Position numbers and translations under genes: made by a program. A stretch of 5,361 nucleotides of DNA from Aquificota bacterium (GTDB lineage Bacteria; Aquificota; Aquificia; Aquificales; Hydrogenothermaceae): positions 1 to 5,361 of the forward strand of contig JAADDV010000165.1 of assembly GCA_013153795.1 (NCBI GenBank), written 5' to 3'. Shown here in pieces: positions 1 through 5,272 of the stretch (position 1 is the first letter of the stretch; each line of letters opens with the position of its first letter). The notes beneath the pieces were generated by a model, which saw only the letters and a list, made by a program, of their open reading frames with translations, ran no database searches and had not been told where the DNA came from.

Positions 1-1277
1 TCTTCAAGAGATTTTTCTGCTTCTTTAATATCAAGCATAAGAATTTCTCTTTGAGAATCATAAAATTCTAAGTTTTCTAATAGATTTTTTAATACTTCTT
101 CTGCTTTTTTCAGTTTATTAAAATGTCTTAAATTAATAAAAATTTCGTCTTCTTTTTCCTCTAAAAGACCTAGTTTTTGAAAGATTTTTTCTTCTAAGAG
201 AGAAATATTTTCCTGAGTTTTGCTACTAACGAATATTATATCCTTAAAATAATATTTTTTCTTTGATTTATCAAGTATTAAATCACTTTTATTTCCAACT
301 ATGATAGGATTTTTATGTTTTACTTTTTCGTATATTTTTAAATCTTCATCTGTTATTCCTTCTGAAGCATCAAAAACAAAAAGAACAATATCTGCCTCTT
401 CTATTTTTTCTAAAGCTTTTTCTATACCTATTTTTTCTATTTTGTCTTGTGTTTCCCTTATTCCTGCTGTATCTAAAAGTTTTACAGGAATTCCTTTTAT
501 TGAAACTGTTTCCTCTATAAAATCTCTTGTTGTTCCTTTATATTCAGATACTATGGCTCTTTCATAACCAACTAAAGTATTAAAAAGAGAAGATTTTCCT
601 ACATTTGGTCTTCCAACTATTGCCAGTTTTATACCTTCCCTTATTATTTCGCCTTTTTTATAAGTTCTTAAAAGTTCCTGTATCTGCTTTAAAACTGTTT
701 CAAGTCTTTTTTTTATTTCTTCTAAAGGAATTTCTTCCACATCTTCAGGAAAATTAAGCTCAGCTTCTATAAGAGATTCAAGTTCCAAAAGAGCTTCTTT
801 TAAAGCGTTAACTTTTTTTGAAAGTTTCCCTTCTAAAAGATTTACTGCCGCTTTTGAAGCTGCTTCTGTTTTTGCTTCTATAAGTTCAGCAATAGCTTCT
901 GCCTGTGTTAAATCAATCTTTCCACTCAAAAAAGCCCTTTTTGTAAACTCTCCCGGCTCAGCAAATCTAGCACCAAAATGTATAGCTTCTTCAATAATCT
1001 TTTTTATAACAGGAACACTTCCGTGGGGATAAATTTCTATAACATCTTCACCTGTGAAACTTCTTGGAGCCTTAAAATATATTAAAAGTCCTTCGTCTAT
1101 TGTTTTTCCTTCCCTGTCTTTTATTTTTCCGTAGTAAGCTTTTCTTTCTTCTATTTTCTCTGGAAGAGAAAAAATTTTTCTTCCAATATCTAAAGATTTA
1201 TCTCCGCTTATCCTTATTATTCCTACTGCTGATGGGATAAGCGGAGTTGCATTTGCTACGATTGTGTCTTTATCCAT
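1..1277 (-). CDS. mnmE: tRNA modification GTPase MnmE (TrmE), 3' end beyond the window
   Basis: MnmE works with MnmG (GidA) to build the 5-carboxymethylaminomethyl or aminomethyl group on wobble uridine 34 of certain tRNAs, using a folate one-carbon donor and a potassium-stimulated GTPase. The window shows 425 codons from the ATG; families run about 450 to 460, so only the C-terminal tail with the catalytic Cys motif is missing. The N-terminal folate-binding domain covers roughly residues 1-118 and starts with the family-typical DTIVANATP and GIIRISG. A helical domain follows. The inserted G domain (about 215-375) has G1 GRPNVGKSS at 222-230 (N225 is the expected potassium ligand), G2 KGTTRD near 248-252, G3 DTAG at 269-272, G4 NKSD at 329-332 and G5 SSK at 351-353. 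The start ATG overlaps the end of yidC by 8 bases (ATGGATAA) and has only a weak ribosome site, so translational coupling is likely. A 12-bp inverted repeat lies in codons 11-25. Confidence 0.97.
   Translation of the reverse strand, partial: MDKDTIVANATPLIPSAVGIIRISGDKSLDIGRKIFSLPEKIEERKAYYGKIKDREGKTIDEGLLIYFKAPRSFTGEDVIEIYPHGSVPVIKKIIEEAIHFGARFAEPGEFTKRAFLSGKIDLTQAEAIAELIEAKTEAASKAAVNLLEGKLSKKVNALKEALLELESLIEAELNFPEDVEEIPLEEIKKRLETVLKQIQELLRTYKKGEIIREGIKLAIVGRPNVGKSSLFNTLVGYERAIVSEYKGTTRDFIEETVSIKGIPVKLLDTAGIRETQDKIEKIGIEKALEKIEEADIVLFVFDASEGITDEDLKIYEKVKHKNPIIVGNKSDLILDKSKKKYYFKDIIFVSSKTQENISLLEEKIFQKLGLLEEKEDEIFINLRHFNKLKKAEEVLKNLLENLEFYDSQREILMLDIKEAEKSLE
1202..1246 (-). repeat. Perfect 12-bp inverted repeat inside the start of mnmE
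   Basis: On the plus strand CTCCGCTTATCC at 1202-1213 is matched exactly by GGATAAGCGGAG at 1235-1246, with a 21-base spacer. In the mnmE mRNA this can form a 12-bp stem with seven G-C pairs, beginning 31 bases downstream of the start codon. The arms encode parts of the conserved TPLIP and RISG segments, so protein constraint may explain the bases. A regulatory role is inference. Confidence 0.6.
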
Positions 1278-2901
1278 TCTTTTTGTCGTATTTTCCTAAC
1301 TGTTTGTTGATTATAAAACTTTGGATTATGCCTAATATATTATTCGTTAGCCAATATAAAACAAGTCCTGCAGGAAAGTTCATAAACATAAATGTAAATA
1401 CAGCTGCCATTATATACATAATCATTTTTTGATTTTTATCTGAAGAAGGAGTAATCCACTGCTGAGCAATCATAGAAAGACCCATCAGTATTGGAAGAAT
1501 GTAATAAGGGTCTTTATCTGATAAATCAGGTATCCATAAGAAAGGAACATTTTTCAACTCTACTGTAACCATTAAAACATTATATAAAGCAATAAATATA
1601 GGTATTTGAACTAAAATAGGAAGGCAACCACTCATTGGATTAGCCCCATGCTCTGCATAAAGCTTCATCATTTCTTGCTGTAATTTTTGAGGGTTATCTT
1701 TATATTTCTTTTGCAGTTTTTGTATTTCTGGGGCTAAATCTGACATTTTTTTCATAGCTTTTAAGCTTTTATGATTTAAAGGAAAAAGAACGATTCTAAG
1801 AAGAATAGTAAGAATAATTATTGTAAGACCCCAGTTATGCACATAGTTATAAATAAAGTGCATTATTAGGAAAAGAGGTTTACCTAAAATACCAAAAATC
1901 CCAAAATCTATTGTATCTTGAAGGGCTAAATCAACATTCCATTCTTTTTTATATTTTTCTGTTAATTCTCCTAATAAGGAATAAAGTTTTGGTCCTCCAA
2001 AGAAAAATCCTATTATGTTTCCTGTAACTTCAGATAAAACAACAGTATTTTGATTACCCACAGGGATAACGTGAACAGCAGGAAATCCATCTTTTGTCGC
2101 TATAAATTGGAGAAAATATTTATTTTCTTCCCCAGCCCATATAATATTTCCTCTAATTATTTGCTCTCTTTCAATATCTGCATCAAGCTTTATAAGTTCT
2201 TTATCTGTTTTTATTATAGCTCCTGAATGGCCAAAAGAACCTTGATTTTCAAGTGTAAGACCGCTTATAACACTTATTCCAACATTTTCTAAACCTTTTA
2301 TCTTTATATTAAGGGAAACCGTATAATCAGGATTTATAACAAAATCTTTTTCTACATAAACATTTCCTTTTCTTAAAATGAATTTATAATGATTTCCATT
2401 CTTTTCTAAAGAATATTTAGAAAAATTTAGTAAAGCTGTTATCTCAGGATTTGTAGTTATTATTTCAGTAGGAAATATTCGATTTTTTTTCGCAAATTGA
2501 CTAATAATATCGATATTATACCTATTTACATAAATAGAAACTATTCTTCCACCAATTTTTGAAATCTCTATATAACCGTAATCAGTTATGATTTTTTCTG
2601 TTTCTTTAAGATTATCGGCAGATATTCTTCTTGACCCTAAAAGAAGGTCATAATTTCCTGAGACATAAGAGATATTGGTTTTTGTGTTATAGGTGTTATT
2701 TTCTTTCTTTGGAGATGAAAATGATGTTTGTTGATTTTCTTTTGTTTCTATATTAGATATATTTTTTTGATGAGGAACTTCTGTTGGAGTTTTTTTAGGA
2801 AATAAGTAAGATTGTATTGCTGTAAAAGCTATTAAAAGAATTGCAACTACAAGGAAAAAAATAAATATACGCTTATTCATGTCTTGCTGGTCATTCATCA
2901 T
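1270..2901 (-). CDS. yidC: Membrane protein insertase YidC (Oxa1/Alb3 family)
   Basis: YidC inserts proteins into the inner membrane alone or with SecYEG; F0 subunit c is a classic client. The 543-residue length is that of a Gram-negative YidC. An N-terminal membrane anchor (about 11-33) is followed by a low-complexity Lys/Asn/Thr-rich linker (about 37-77) and the large periplasmic beta-sandwich P1 domain (about 78-330). The conserved core has five helices near 346-375, 424-446, 466-482, 493-508 and 511-531. R369 in LLRIVLFPL matches the essential groove arginine (R366 in E. coli). The charged cytoplasmic C1 hairpin with PEIQKLQKKYKDNPQKLQQE lies at 391-410. NPMSGCLPILVQIPIFIALY (421-440) and FPAGLVLYWLTNN (509-521) are family signatures. 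The C-terminal tail is short. The first of two tandem ATGs is chosen because AAAGGAG lies about 10 bases upstream. The gene follows yidD by 15 bases and overlaps mnmE by 8. Confidence 0.98.
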   Translation of the reverse strand: MMNDQQDMNKRIFIFFLVVAILLIAFTAIQSYLFPKKTPTEVPHQKNISNIETKENQQTSFSSPKKENNTYNTKTNISYVSGNYDLLLGSRRISADNLKETEKIITDYGYIEISKIGGRIVSIYVNRYNIDIISQFAKKNRIFPTEIITTNPEITALLNFSKYSLEKNGNHYKFILRKGNVYVEKDFVINPDYTVSLNIKIKGLENVGISVISGLTLENQGSFGHSGAIIKTDKELIKLDADIEREQIIRGNIIWAGEENKYFLQFIATKDGFPAVHVIPVGNQNTVVLSEVTGNIIGFFFGGPKLYSLLGELTEKYKKEWNVDLALQDTIDFGIFGILGKPLFLIMHFIYNYVHNWGLTIIILTILLRIVLFPLNHKSLKAMKKMSDLAPEIQKLQKKYKDNPQKLQQEMMKLYAEHGANPMSGCLPILVQIPIFIALYNVLMVTVELKNVPFLWIPDLSDKDPYYILPILMGLSMIAQQWITPSSDKNQKMIMYIMAAVFTFMFMNFPAGLVLYWLTNNILGIIQSFIINKQLGKYDKKNG

Positions 2902-2916
2902 CTTTCTTTAACTCCT

Positions 2917-3126
2917 TTATGGATAATCTATTCCACCTTTTGAAAAAGGATTACATCTTAAAATTCGCCATATGCTTTTTAATAAGCCTTTAAAAATTCC
3001 ATATTTTTCTATAGCTTGAATAGAATATTCAGAGCAACTTGGATAAAATCTACAACTTGAAGAACCTTTTAAAGGAGATATTGTTTTTCTATAAAATTTA
3101 ATCAGATTTATTAAAAATTTTTTCAT
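2917..3126 (-). CDS. yidD: Membrane protein insertion efficiency factor YidD
   Basis: YidD is a small membrane-associated protein that improves insertion and processing of YidC-dependent inner-membrane proteins; its exact mechanism is not settled. At 69 residues the protein has the family length and nearly all family hallmarks: an amphipathic N-terminus ([16 protein letters not shown]), then [10 protein letters not shown] at 25-34 with C25 and C31, a basic helix, and a third cysteine in [13 protein letters not shown] at 58-69. The start fits the family N-terminus, and AAAAGG directly precedes the ATG. The start lies inside rnpA (29-base overlap, different frame), an arrangement common in this cluster and suggestive of coupled translation. 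yidC begins 15 bases after the stop. Confidence 0.97.
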   Translation of the reverse strand: MKKFLINLIKFYRKTISPLKGSSSCRFYPSCSEYSIQAIEKYGIFKGLLKSIWRILRCNPFSKGGIDYP

Positions 3127-3454
3127 CCTTTTCTCTAAGAGTTTTTAGAAAAGTTTCTATATCTTTTAGGACATCTTGAAGTTTACTGTTTAAAATAAAC
3201 TTTCTACCTATAAAAACAATATCAAAAGATAAATTTTCAAAAAATTGATACTCTTTTCTTATAGCTTCTTTTAAAAGCCTTTTTGCTCTGTTCCTTTCCA
3301 CCGCTTTTTTAGAAAGCTTTTTTGATACTATAAAAGCAAATCTGGGAAACCCCAGATTATTTCCTTTAAATATAGCTATAAAAGTTTTTGTTTTTACTTT
3401 AGGTAAAGGTTGAGAAAGTATATTTTTTATCTCTTTTCCTTTTAATGTTTCCAT
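3098..3454 (-). CDS. rnpA: Ribonuclease P protein component
   Basis: RnpA is the basic protein cofactor of the RNase P ribozyme and binds the 5' leader of precursor tRNAs so that the RNA subunit can cut mature 5' ends. The protein has 118 residues, the usual size. The RNR signature is present as [16 protein letters not shown] at 51-66, preceded by the beta strand [13 protein letters not shown] (39-51); FDIVFIGRK (77-85) forms a later strand. The C-terminal helix is rich in Lys and Glu. The ATG overlaps the rpmH stop by one base (TAATG) and I see no good ribosome site before it, so it probably depends on ribosomes finishing rpmH. Its presence implies a conventional RNase P with an RNA subunit (rnpB) elsewhere. 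A strong 8-bp hairpin sits inside the coding region at 3339-3358. Confidence 0.96.
   Translation of the reverse strand: METLKGKEIKNILSQPLPKVKTKTFIAIFKGNNLGFPRFAFIVSKKLSKKAVERNRAKRLLKEAIRKEYQFFENLSFDIVFIGRKFILNSKLQDVLKDIETFLKTLREKDEKIFNKSD
3339..3358 (-). repeat. 8-bp hairpin with 4-base loop inside rnpA
   Basis: The plus strand reads AATCTGGG (3339-3346), AAAC, then CCCAGATT (3351-3358), a perfect 8-bp stem. In the rnpA mRNA the loop is GUUU and the stem holds GGG/CCC, unusual in this AT-rich DNA. The codons used (CTG, GGG, CCC for Leu-Gly-Pro near residues 34-37) are G+C-rich compared with their surroundings. In the direction of transcription it is followed by a weak U-rich stretch, so it could act as an RNA-stability, pausing or attenuation element. 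That role is inference. Confidence 0.55.
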
Positions 3455-3600
3455 TAAGTAACTGCTAATCTTTTTCTTCCCTTTCTTCTTCTTCTTGCTA
3501 AAATACGTCTTCCTGCTTTTGTTCTTTTTCTAGCTAAAAAACCTGAAGTTCTTTTTCTTTTTTTATTAGATAAACGATTTTTAATAACTTCAGAAGCCAT
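3454..3600 (-). CDS. rpmH: Large-subunit ribosomal protein bL34
   Basis: bL34 is a tiny, extremely basic ribosomal protein of the 50S subunit that threads into 23S rRNA. The gene encodes 48 residues. The conserved core is clear: [19 protein letters not shown] at 13-31, then [16 protein letters not shown] at 32-47. The N-terminus ([12 protein letters not shown]) departs from the common bacterial MKRTYQPS type and makes the protein a few residues longer than usual. The start is well supported: AAGGAGG lies six bases upstream of the ATG and is the strongest ribosome site in this cluster. The stop shares a base with the rnpA start (TAATG). The gene follows the ATP synthase terminator and leads the rpmH-rnpA-yidD-yidC-mnmE group. 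In many bacteria rpmH lies beside dnaA and the origin; neither is visible here. Confidence 0.96.
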   Translation of the reverse strand: MASEVIKNRLSNKKRKRTSGFLARKRTKAGRRILARRRRKGRKRLAVT

Positions 3601-3624
3601 TTATTTCCTCCTTCTTTAGTTGTT

Positions 3625-3664
3625 AAAAACAAAAAAGAGCGCACAGATATATTGTACGCTCTTT
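3625..3664 (-). terminator. Intrinsic terminator of the atpB-usp-atpE unit
   Basis: Arms AAAGAGCG (3634-3641) and CGCTCTTT (3657-3664) pair perfectly. Beyond a C/A mismatch, three more inner pairs (3643-3645 with 3653-3655) leave a 7-base loop. Read on the minus strand, the stem runs into six T, a G and five T (3636 down to 3625), the classic rho-independent pattern. It starts 30 bases after the atpE stop. On the plus strand the trailing bases are not a T-run, so it works in one direction only. Confidence 0.88.
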
Positions 3665-3678
3665 GAAAATTTATTCAA
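3651..3678 (-). promoter_or_regulatory. Candidate promoter for the rpmH cluster, inside the upstream terminator
   Basis: On the minus strand TTGAAT (3678-3673, four of six to the -35 consensus) and TACAAT (3656-3651, five of six to the -10) are separated by 16 bases. The -10 lies in the loop side of the atpE terminator hairpin. Initiation about 7 bases further on would give a leader of roughly 45 bases including the 3' arm and T-run of the terminator. It is the only reasonable promoter I find between atpE and rpmH. AT-rich DNA yields such matches by chance, so this is tentative. Confidence 0.4.
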
Positions 3679-3680
3679 AG
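3661..3680 (-). repeat. 7-bp inverted repeat overlapping the terminator stem
   Basis: CTTTGAA (3661-3667) and TTCAAAG (3674-3680) are perfect inverted copies with a 6-base loop. The arm at 3661-3664 is also part of the terminator stem, so in RNA from atpE the two hairpins compete for the same four bases. The stem is AT-rich and could be chance. Confidence 0.4.
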
Positions 3681-3694
3681 TATTAAGTTTTATG

Positions 3695-4054
3695 TTAGAA
3701 ACCTGCTTTTCCGTCGAAAATTCCAGTAAAGAGGAAGATAATTGCAATTAATAATGCATAGAGAACAAATGTTTCTATAAGAGCCATACCAATAAACATA
3801 GTTGTTAAGAGTTTTCCACCCATATTAGGGTTTCTTGCCATTCCTTCTAACACTCCTCTAATAGCATTACCAAGACCTGCAGCACCACCACCAGCAGCAG
3901 CACCTATAGCAACACCAGCACCTATAGCCATTGCTCCATAAAATATAGCTCTAGCCATTGCATCTGCTTTTTCTCCACCTTCACCTGCAAAAGCTGCTGA
4001 AACTGCACCAGCTACTAAGAGTAATACCGCAAAAGCTGTTGAGAATTTTCTCAT
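3695..4054 (-). CDS. atpE: F0F1 ATP synthase subunit c, with N-terminal signal peptide
   Basis: Subunit c forms the rotating membrane ring of F0 and carries one ion per protomer. From the chosen start it has 119 residues against about 70-90 in most bacteria. The excess is an N-terminal signal peptide: MRKF, a hydrophobic stretch, and a likely cut after AFA at residue 23, giving a mature protein of about 96. The mature part is a two-helix hairpin. Helix 1 is Gly/Ala-rich (about 36-64), the polar loop is MARNPN at 72-77, and helix 2 (about 84-112) contains the ion-binding E94 in [12 protein letters not shown]. The sodium-type glutamine of helix 1 appears replaced by Leu, which favours protons, though Thr follows E94. 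A signal peptide on subunit c is known from Aquifex aeolicus. An in-frame ATG seven codons upstream (4075) was rejected because the AAGGAGG ribosome site lies inside those codons. It is the last gene of the atpB unit. Confidence 0.96.
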   Translation of the reverse strand: MRKFSTAFAVLLLVAGAVSAAFAGEGGEKADAMARAIFYGAMAIGAGVAIGAAAGGGAAGLGNAIRGVLEGMARNPNMGGKLLTTMFIGMALIETFVLYALLIAIIFLFTGIFDGKAGF

Positions 4055-4065
4055 TACTGTAAAAA

Positions 4066-4072
4066 CCTCCTT
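4066..4072 (-). promoter_or_regulatory. Ribosome binding site that decides the atpE start
   Basis: AAGGAGG on the minus strand lies 11 bases before the ATG at 4054 and only 3 to 4 bases into the reading frame opened by the ATG at 4075. It can serve only the downstream ATG. The upstream ATG (in TAATG with the usp stop) has no comparable site. Confidence 0.8.
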
Positions 4073-4074
4073 CA

Positions 4075-4470
4075 TTATTTTATTACCAATATTTGACTTT
4101 CTATTTTTGGAATGTCTCTTTCATAGTCTATTGAAATAACTGTTAAATCTGGCTTCACTTCAGACACAACAACAGGTAATCTTTCTATAGTTTTGCCTTT
4201 AGCCTCTATATAAAACTCATAATTATTGAAATCTTTTAATAAAGATTTTAATTTTTGTTTAACACTTTCTTCTGCTTTCTCTCTCAAATCTGGGGAAGCA
4301 GGCATCCCAAAAGAAGCACTTGTTTTAATCATTGTATAAACATCTTCTAATTCATGGAATATAACCAGTTTAGCATTATATTTTTGGGATATGTCAACAG
4401 CCCATTCTAGAGCTTTTATAGAAAGAGGAGTAAAATCAACACAAACTAAAATTTTTTCTATTTTTACCAT
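4075..4470 (-). CDS. UspA-fold (universal stress protein-like) protein lacking the usual ATP-binding loop
   Basis: The 131-residue protein starts like a universal stress protein. [20 protein letters not shown] (6-25) matches the first strand, the conserved Asp (D12) and first helix, followed by NAKLVIFHE (32-40). A long helix (about 60-82) and KPDLTVIS (106-113) fit the rest of the alpha/beta fold. ATP-binding members then carry G-x2-G-x9-G-(S/T) before the last strand. Here only [12 protein letters not shown] separates VIS from the final strand QILVIK, so that loop is missing and nucleotide binding is unlikely. No signal peptide or membrane segment is seen, so it should be cytoplasmic. The ATG at 4470 has GGAG about 8 bases upstream. 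The gene lies 12 bases after atpB and its stop is 20 bases before the atpE start, so all three are surely co-transcribed. The position suggests a link to F0 assembly or regulation, but the function is unknown. Confidence 0.82.
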   Translation of the reverse strand: MVKIEKILVCVDFTPLSIKALEWAVDISQKYNAKLVIFHELEDVYTMIKTSASFGMPASPDLREKAEESVKQKLKSLLKDFNNYEFYIEAKGKTIERLPVVVSEVKPDLTVISIDYERDIPKIESQILVIK

Positions 4471-4482
4471 ACTTTCATCTCC

Positions 4483-5118
4483 TTAATGAGCTTCATCAAC
4501 TAGTGCACCAGCTATATAAACAGTCGTTAATATCATAAATACGTATGTTTGTAAAAATACAGCAATTAAGTGAATAAGCATTACTGGTAATGGAACAAGT
4601 AAAGGAACTAAAAGAATAAGAACAATAGTAATAAGTTCTCCACCTGTCATATTAGCAAATAAACGTAAAGCAAGAGTAACAGGTCTACTTAAATGAGATA
4701 GAATTTCAATTATGAAGAATACAGGAGCTGCTGCAGGTATAGGACCTAAAAAATGCTTTATATATGAAAAACCATGTTTTTTTATTCCTACAAAATTATA
4801 AACAACAAATACAAGTAAAGCTAAAGCTAAAGTTGTATTTATATTTGCAGTATATGATTCAAGCCCAGGTATCATACCCATAAGGTTTCCAAAGAAAACA
4901 AATAGCCCAATTCCAGCTATTAATGGGAAGAATTTTCTTCCTTCTTTTCCCATCTGTTCTTTAATCATATTATCAGTAAATTCTATATACATTTCAAAAA
5001 TATTTTGAAGAGGAGATGGTATTAAAGAAGGTTTTTTTGCAAGAAATTTAAAAATAAGAGGAACAGTAACTAACGCCAATAAAGCCATTAATACATGTTT
5101 AAAATAAAGCCCTTCCAA
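4483..5118 (-). CDS. atpB: F0F1 ATP synthase subunit a
   Basis: Subunit a forms the two half-channels that carry ions to and from the c-ring. The 211-residue protein is a short-type subunit a with about five to six membrane helices. Family signatures include NLMGMIPG (78-85), the segment SRPVTLALRLFANMTGGELI (144-163) with the essential stator arginine at R152, and HLIAVFLQTYVFMILTTVYI (183-202). In the last, H183 and Q190 align with E. coli H245 and Q252. The C-terminus ends DEAH, similar to the EEH ending of E. coli. The start codon is TTG, supported by GGAGG seven bases upstream; the next in-frame ATG would remove ten residues and lacks such a site. It is the first gene of the unit atpB-usp-atpE, behind a strong promoter about 50 bases upstream. 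Confidence 0.97.
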   Translation of the reverse strand: MEGLYFKHVLMALLALVTVPLIFKFLAKKPSLIPSPLQNIFEMYIEFTDNMIKEQMGKEGRKFFPLIAGIGLFVFFGNLMGMIPGLESYTANINTTLALALLVFVVYNFVGIKKHGFSYIKHFLGPIPAAAPVFFIIEILSHLSRPVTLALRLFANMTGGELITIVLILLVPLLVPLPVMLIHLIAVFLQTYVFMILTTVYIAGALVDEAH

Positions 5119-5125
5119 GACACAG

Positions 5126-5130
5126 CCTCC
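5126..5130 (-). promoter_or_regulatory. Ribosome binding site for the TTG start of atpB
   Basis: GGAGG on the minus strand is followed after seven bases (CTGTGTC) by TTG at 5118. No ATG or GTG lies in frame at a usable distance, so this site fixes TTG as the start. Confidence 0.85.
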
Positions 5131-5164
5131 GGATAAAGTAGTTTTATTAACACAAACTTTGAAT

Positions 5165-5194
5165 ATTATAGCAAAAAAATTTTTTACATGTTAA
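5165..5194 (-). promoter_or_regulatory. Sigma70-type promoter of the atpB-usp-atpE unit
   Basis: On the minus strand TTAACA (5194-5189, five of six) and a perfect TATAAT (5170-5165) are separated by 18 bases, with TG one base before the -10 (extended -10, TGCTATAAT). The spacer contains six A followed by seven T, which may bend or soften the DNA. Transcription should begin near 5158, giving a leader of about 40 bases with the atpB ribosome site. The remaining spacer up to the tRNA (5195-5272) shows nothing else I can support. Confidence 0.8.
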
Positions 5195-5272
5195 GTTTCA
5201 GCTTTTATAGTATGAGGGTGAGTTTTAAGATTTAATATCTATAAAGTTGAAGGGGTGAAGAAAAAATTTGAA

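Noticed and set aside
301..567. Open plus-strand frame of 88 codons
   Set aside because: It lies entirely opposite the conserved G domain of mnmE, is rich in Ser/Phe/Ile as expected for an antisense shadow, and has no ribosome site.
1247..1432. Open plus-strand frame of 61 codons
   Set aside because: It is antisense to the conserved end of yidC and the start of mnmE; it has no family resemblance and no ribosome site.
3454..3694. Possible replication origin beside rpmH
   Set aside because: dnaA is not adjacent and I found no cluster of DnaA boxes; the space before rpmH is only 94 bases and is filled by the terminator and ribosome site.
3898..3928. 13-base direct repeat CAGCACCTATAGC with an 18-base period
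   Set aside because: It encodes the repeated AIGAG/AIGAA pattern of the glycine-rich first helix of subunit c; helix packing and favoured codons explain it.
4807..4840. 8-bp inverted repeat AAATACAA/TTGTATTT with TAAAGC repeats in the loop
   Set aside because: It is AT-rich, has an 18-base loop and lies within a Leu/Ala-rich membrane helix of subunit a; chance and coding repeats explain it.
5204..5241. TTTATAG and CTATAAA inverted pair between the tRNA and atpB, and a TATAAA-like second -10
   Set aside because: The arms are short and AT-rich with a long loop, and no -35 sits at a proper distance; the TATAAT promoter at 5165-5194 is much better.
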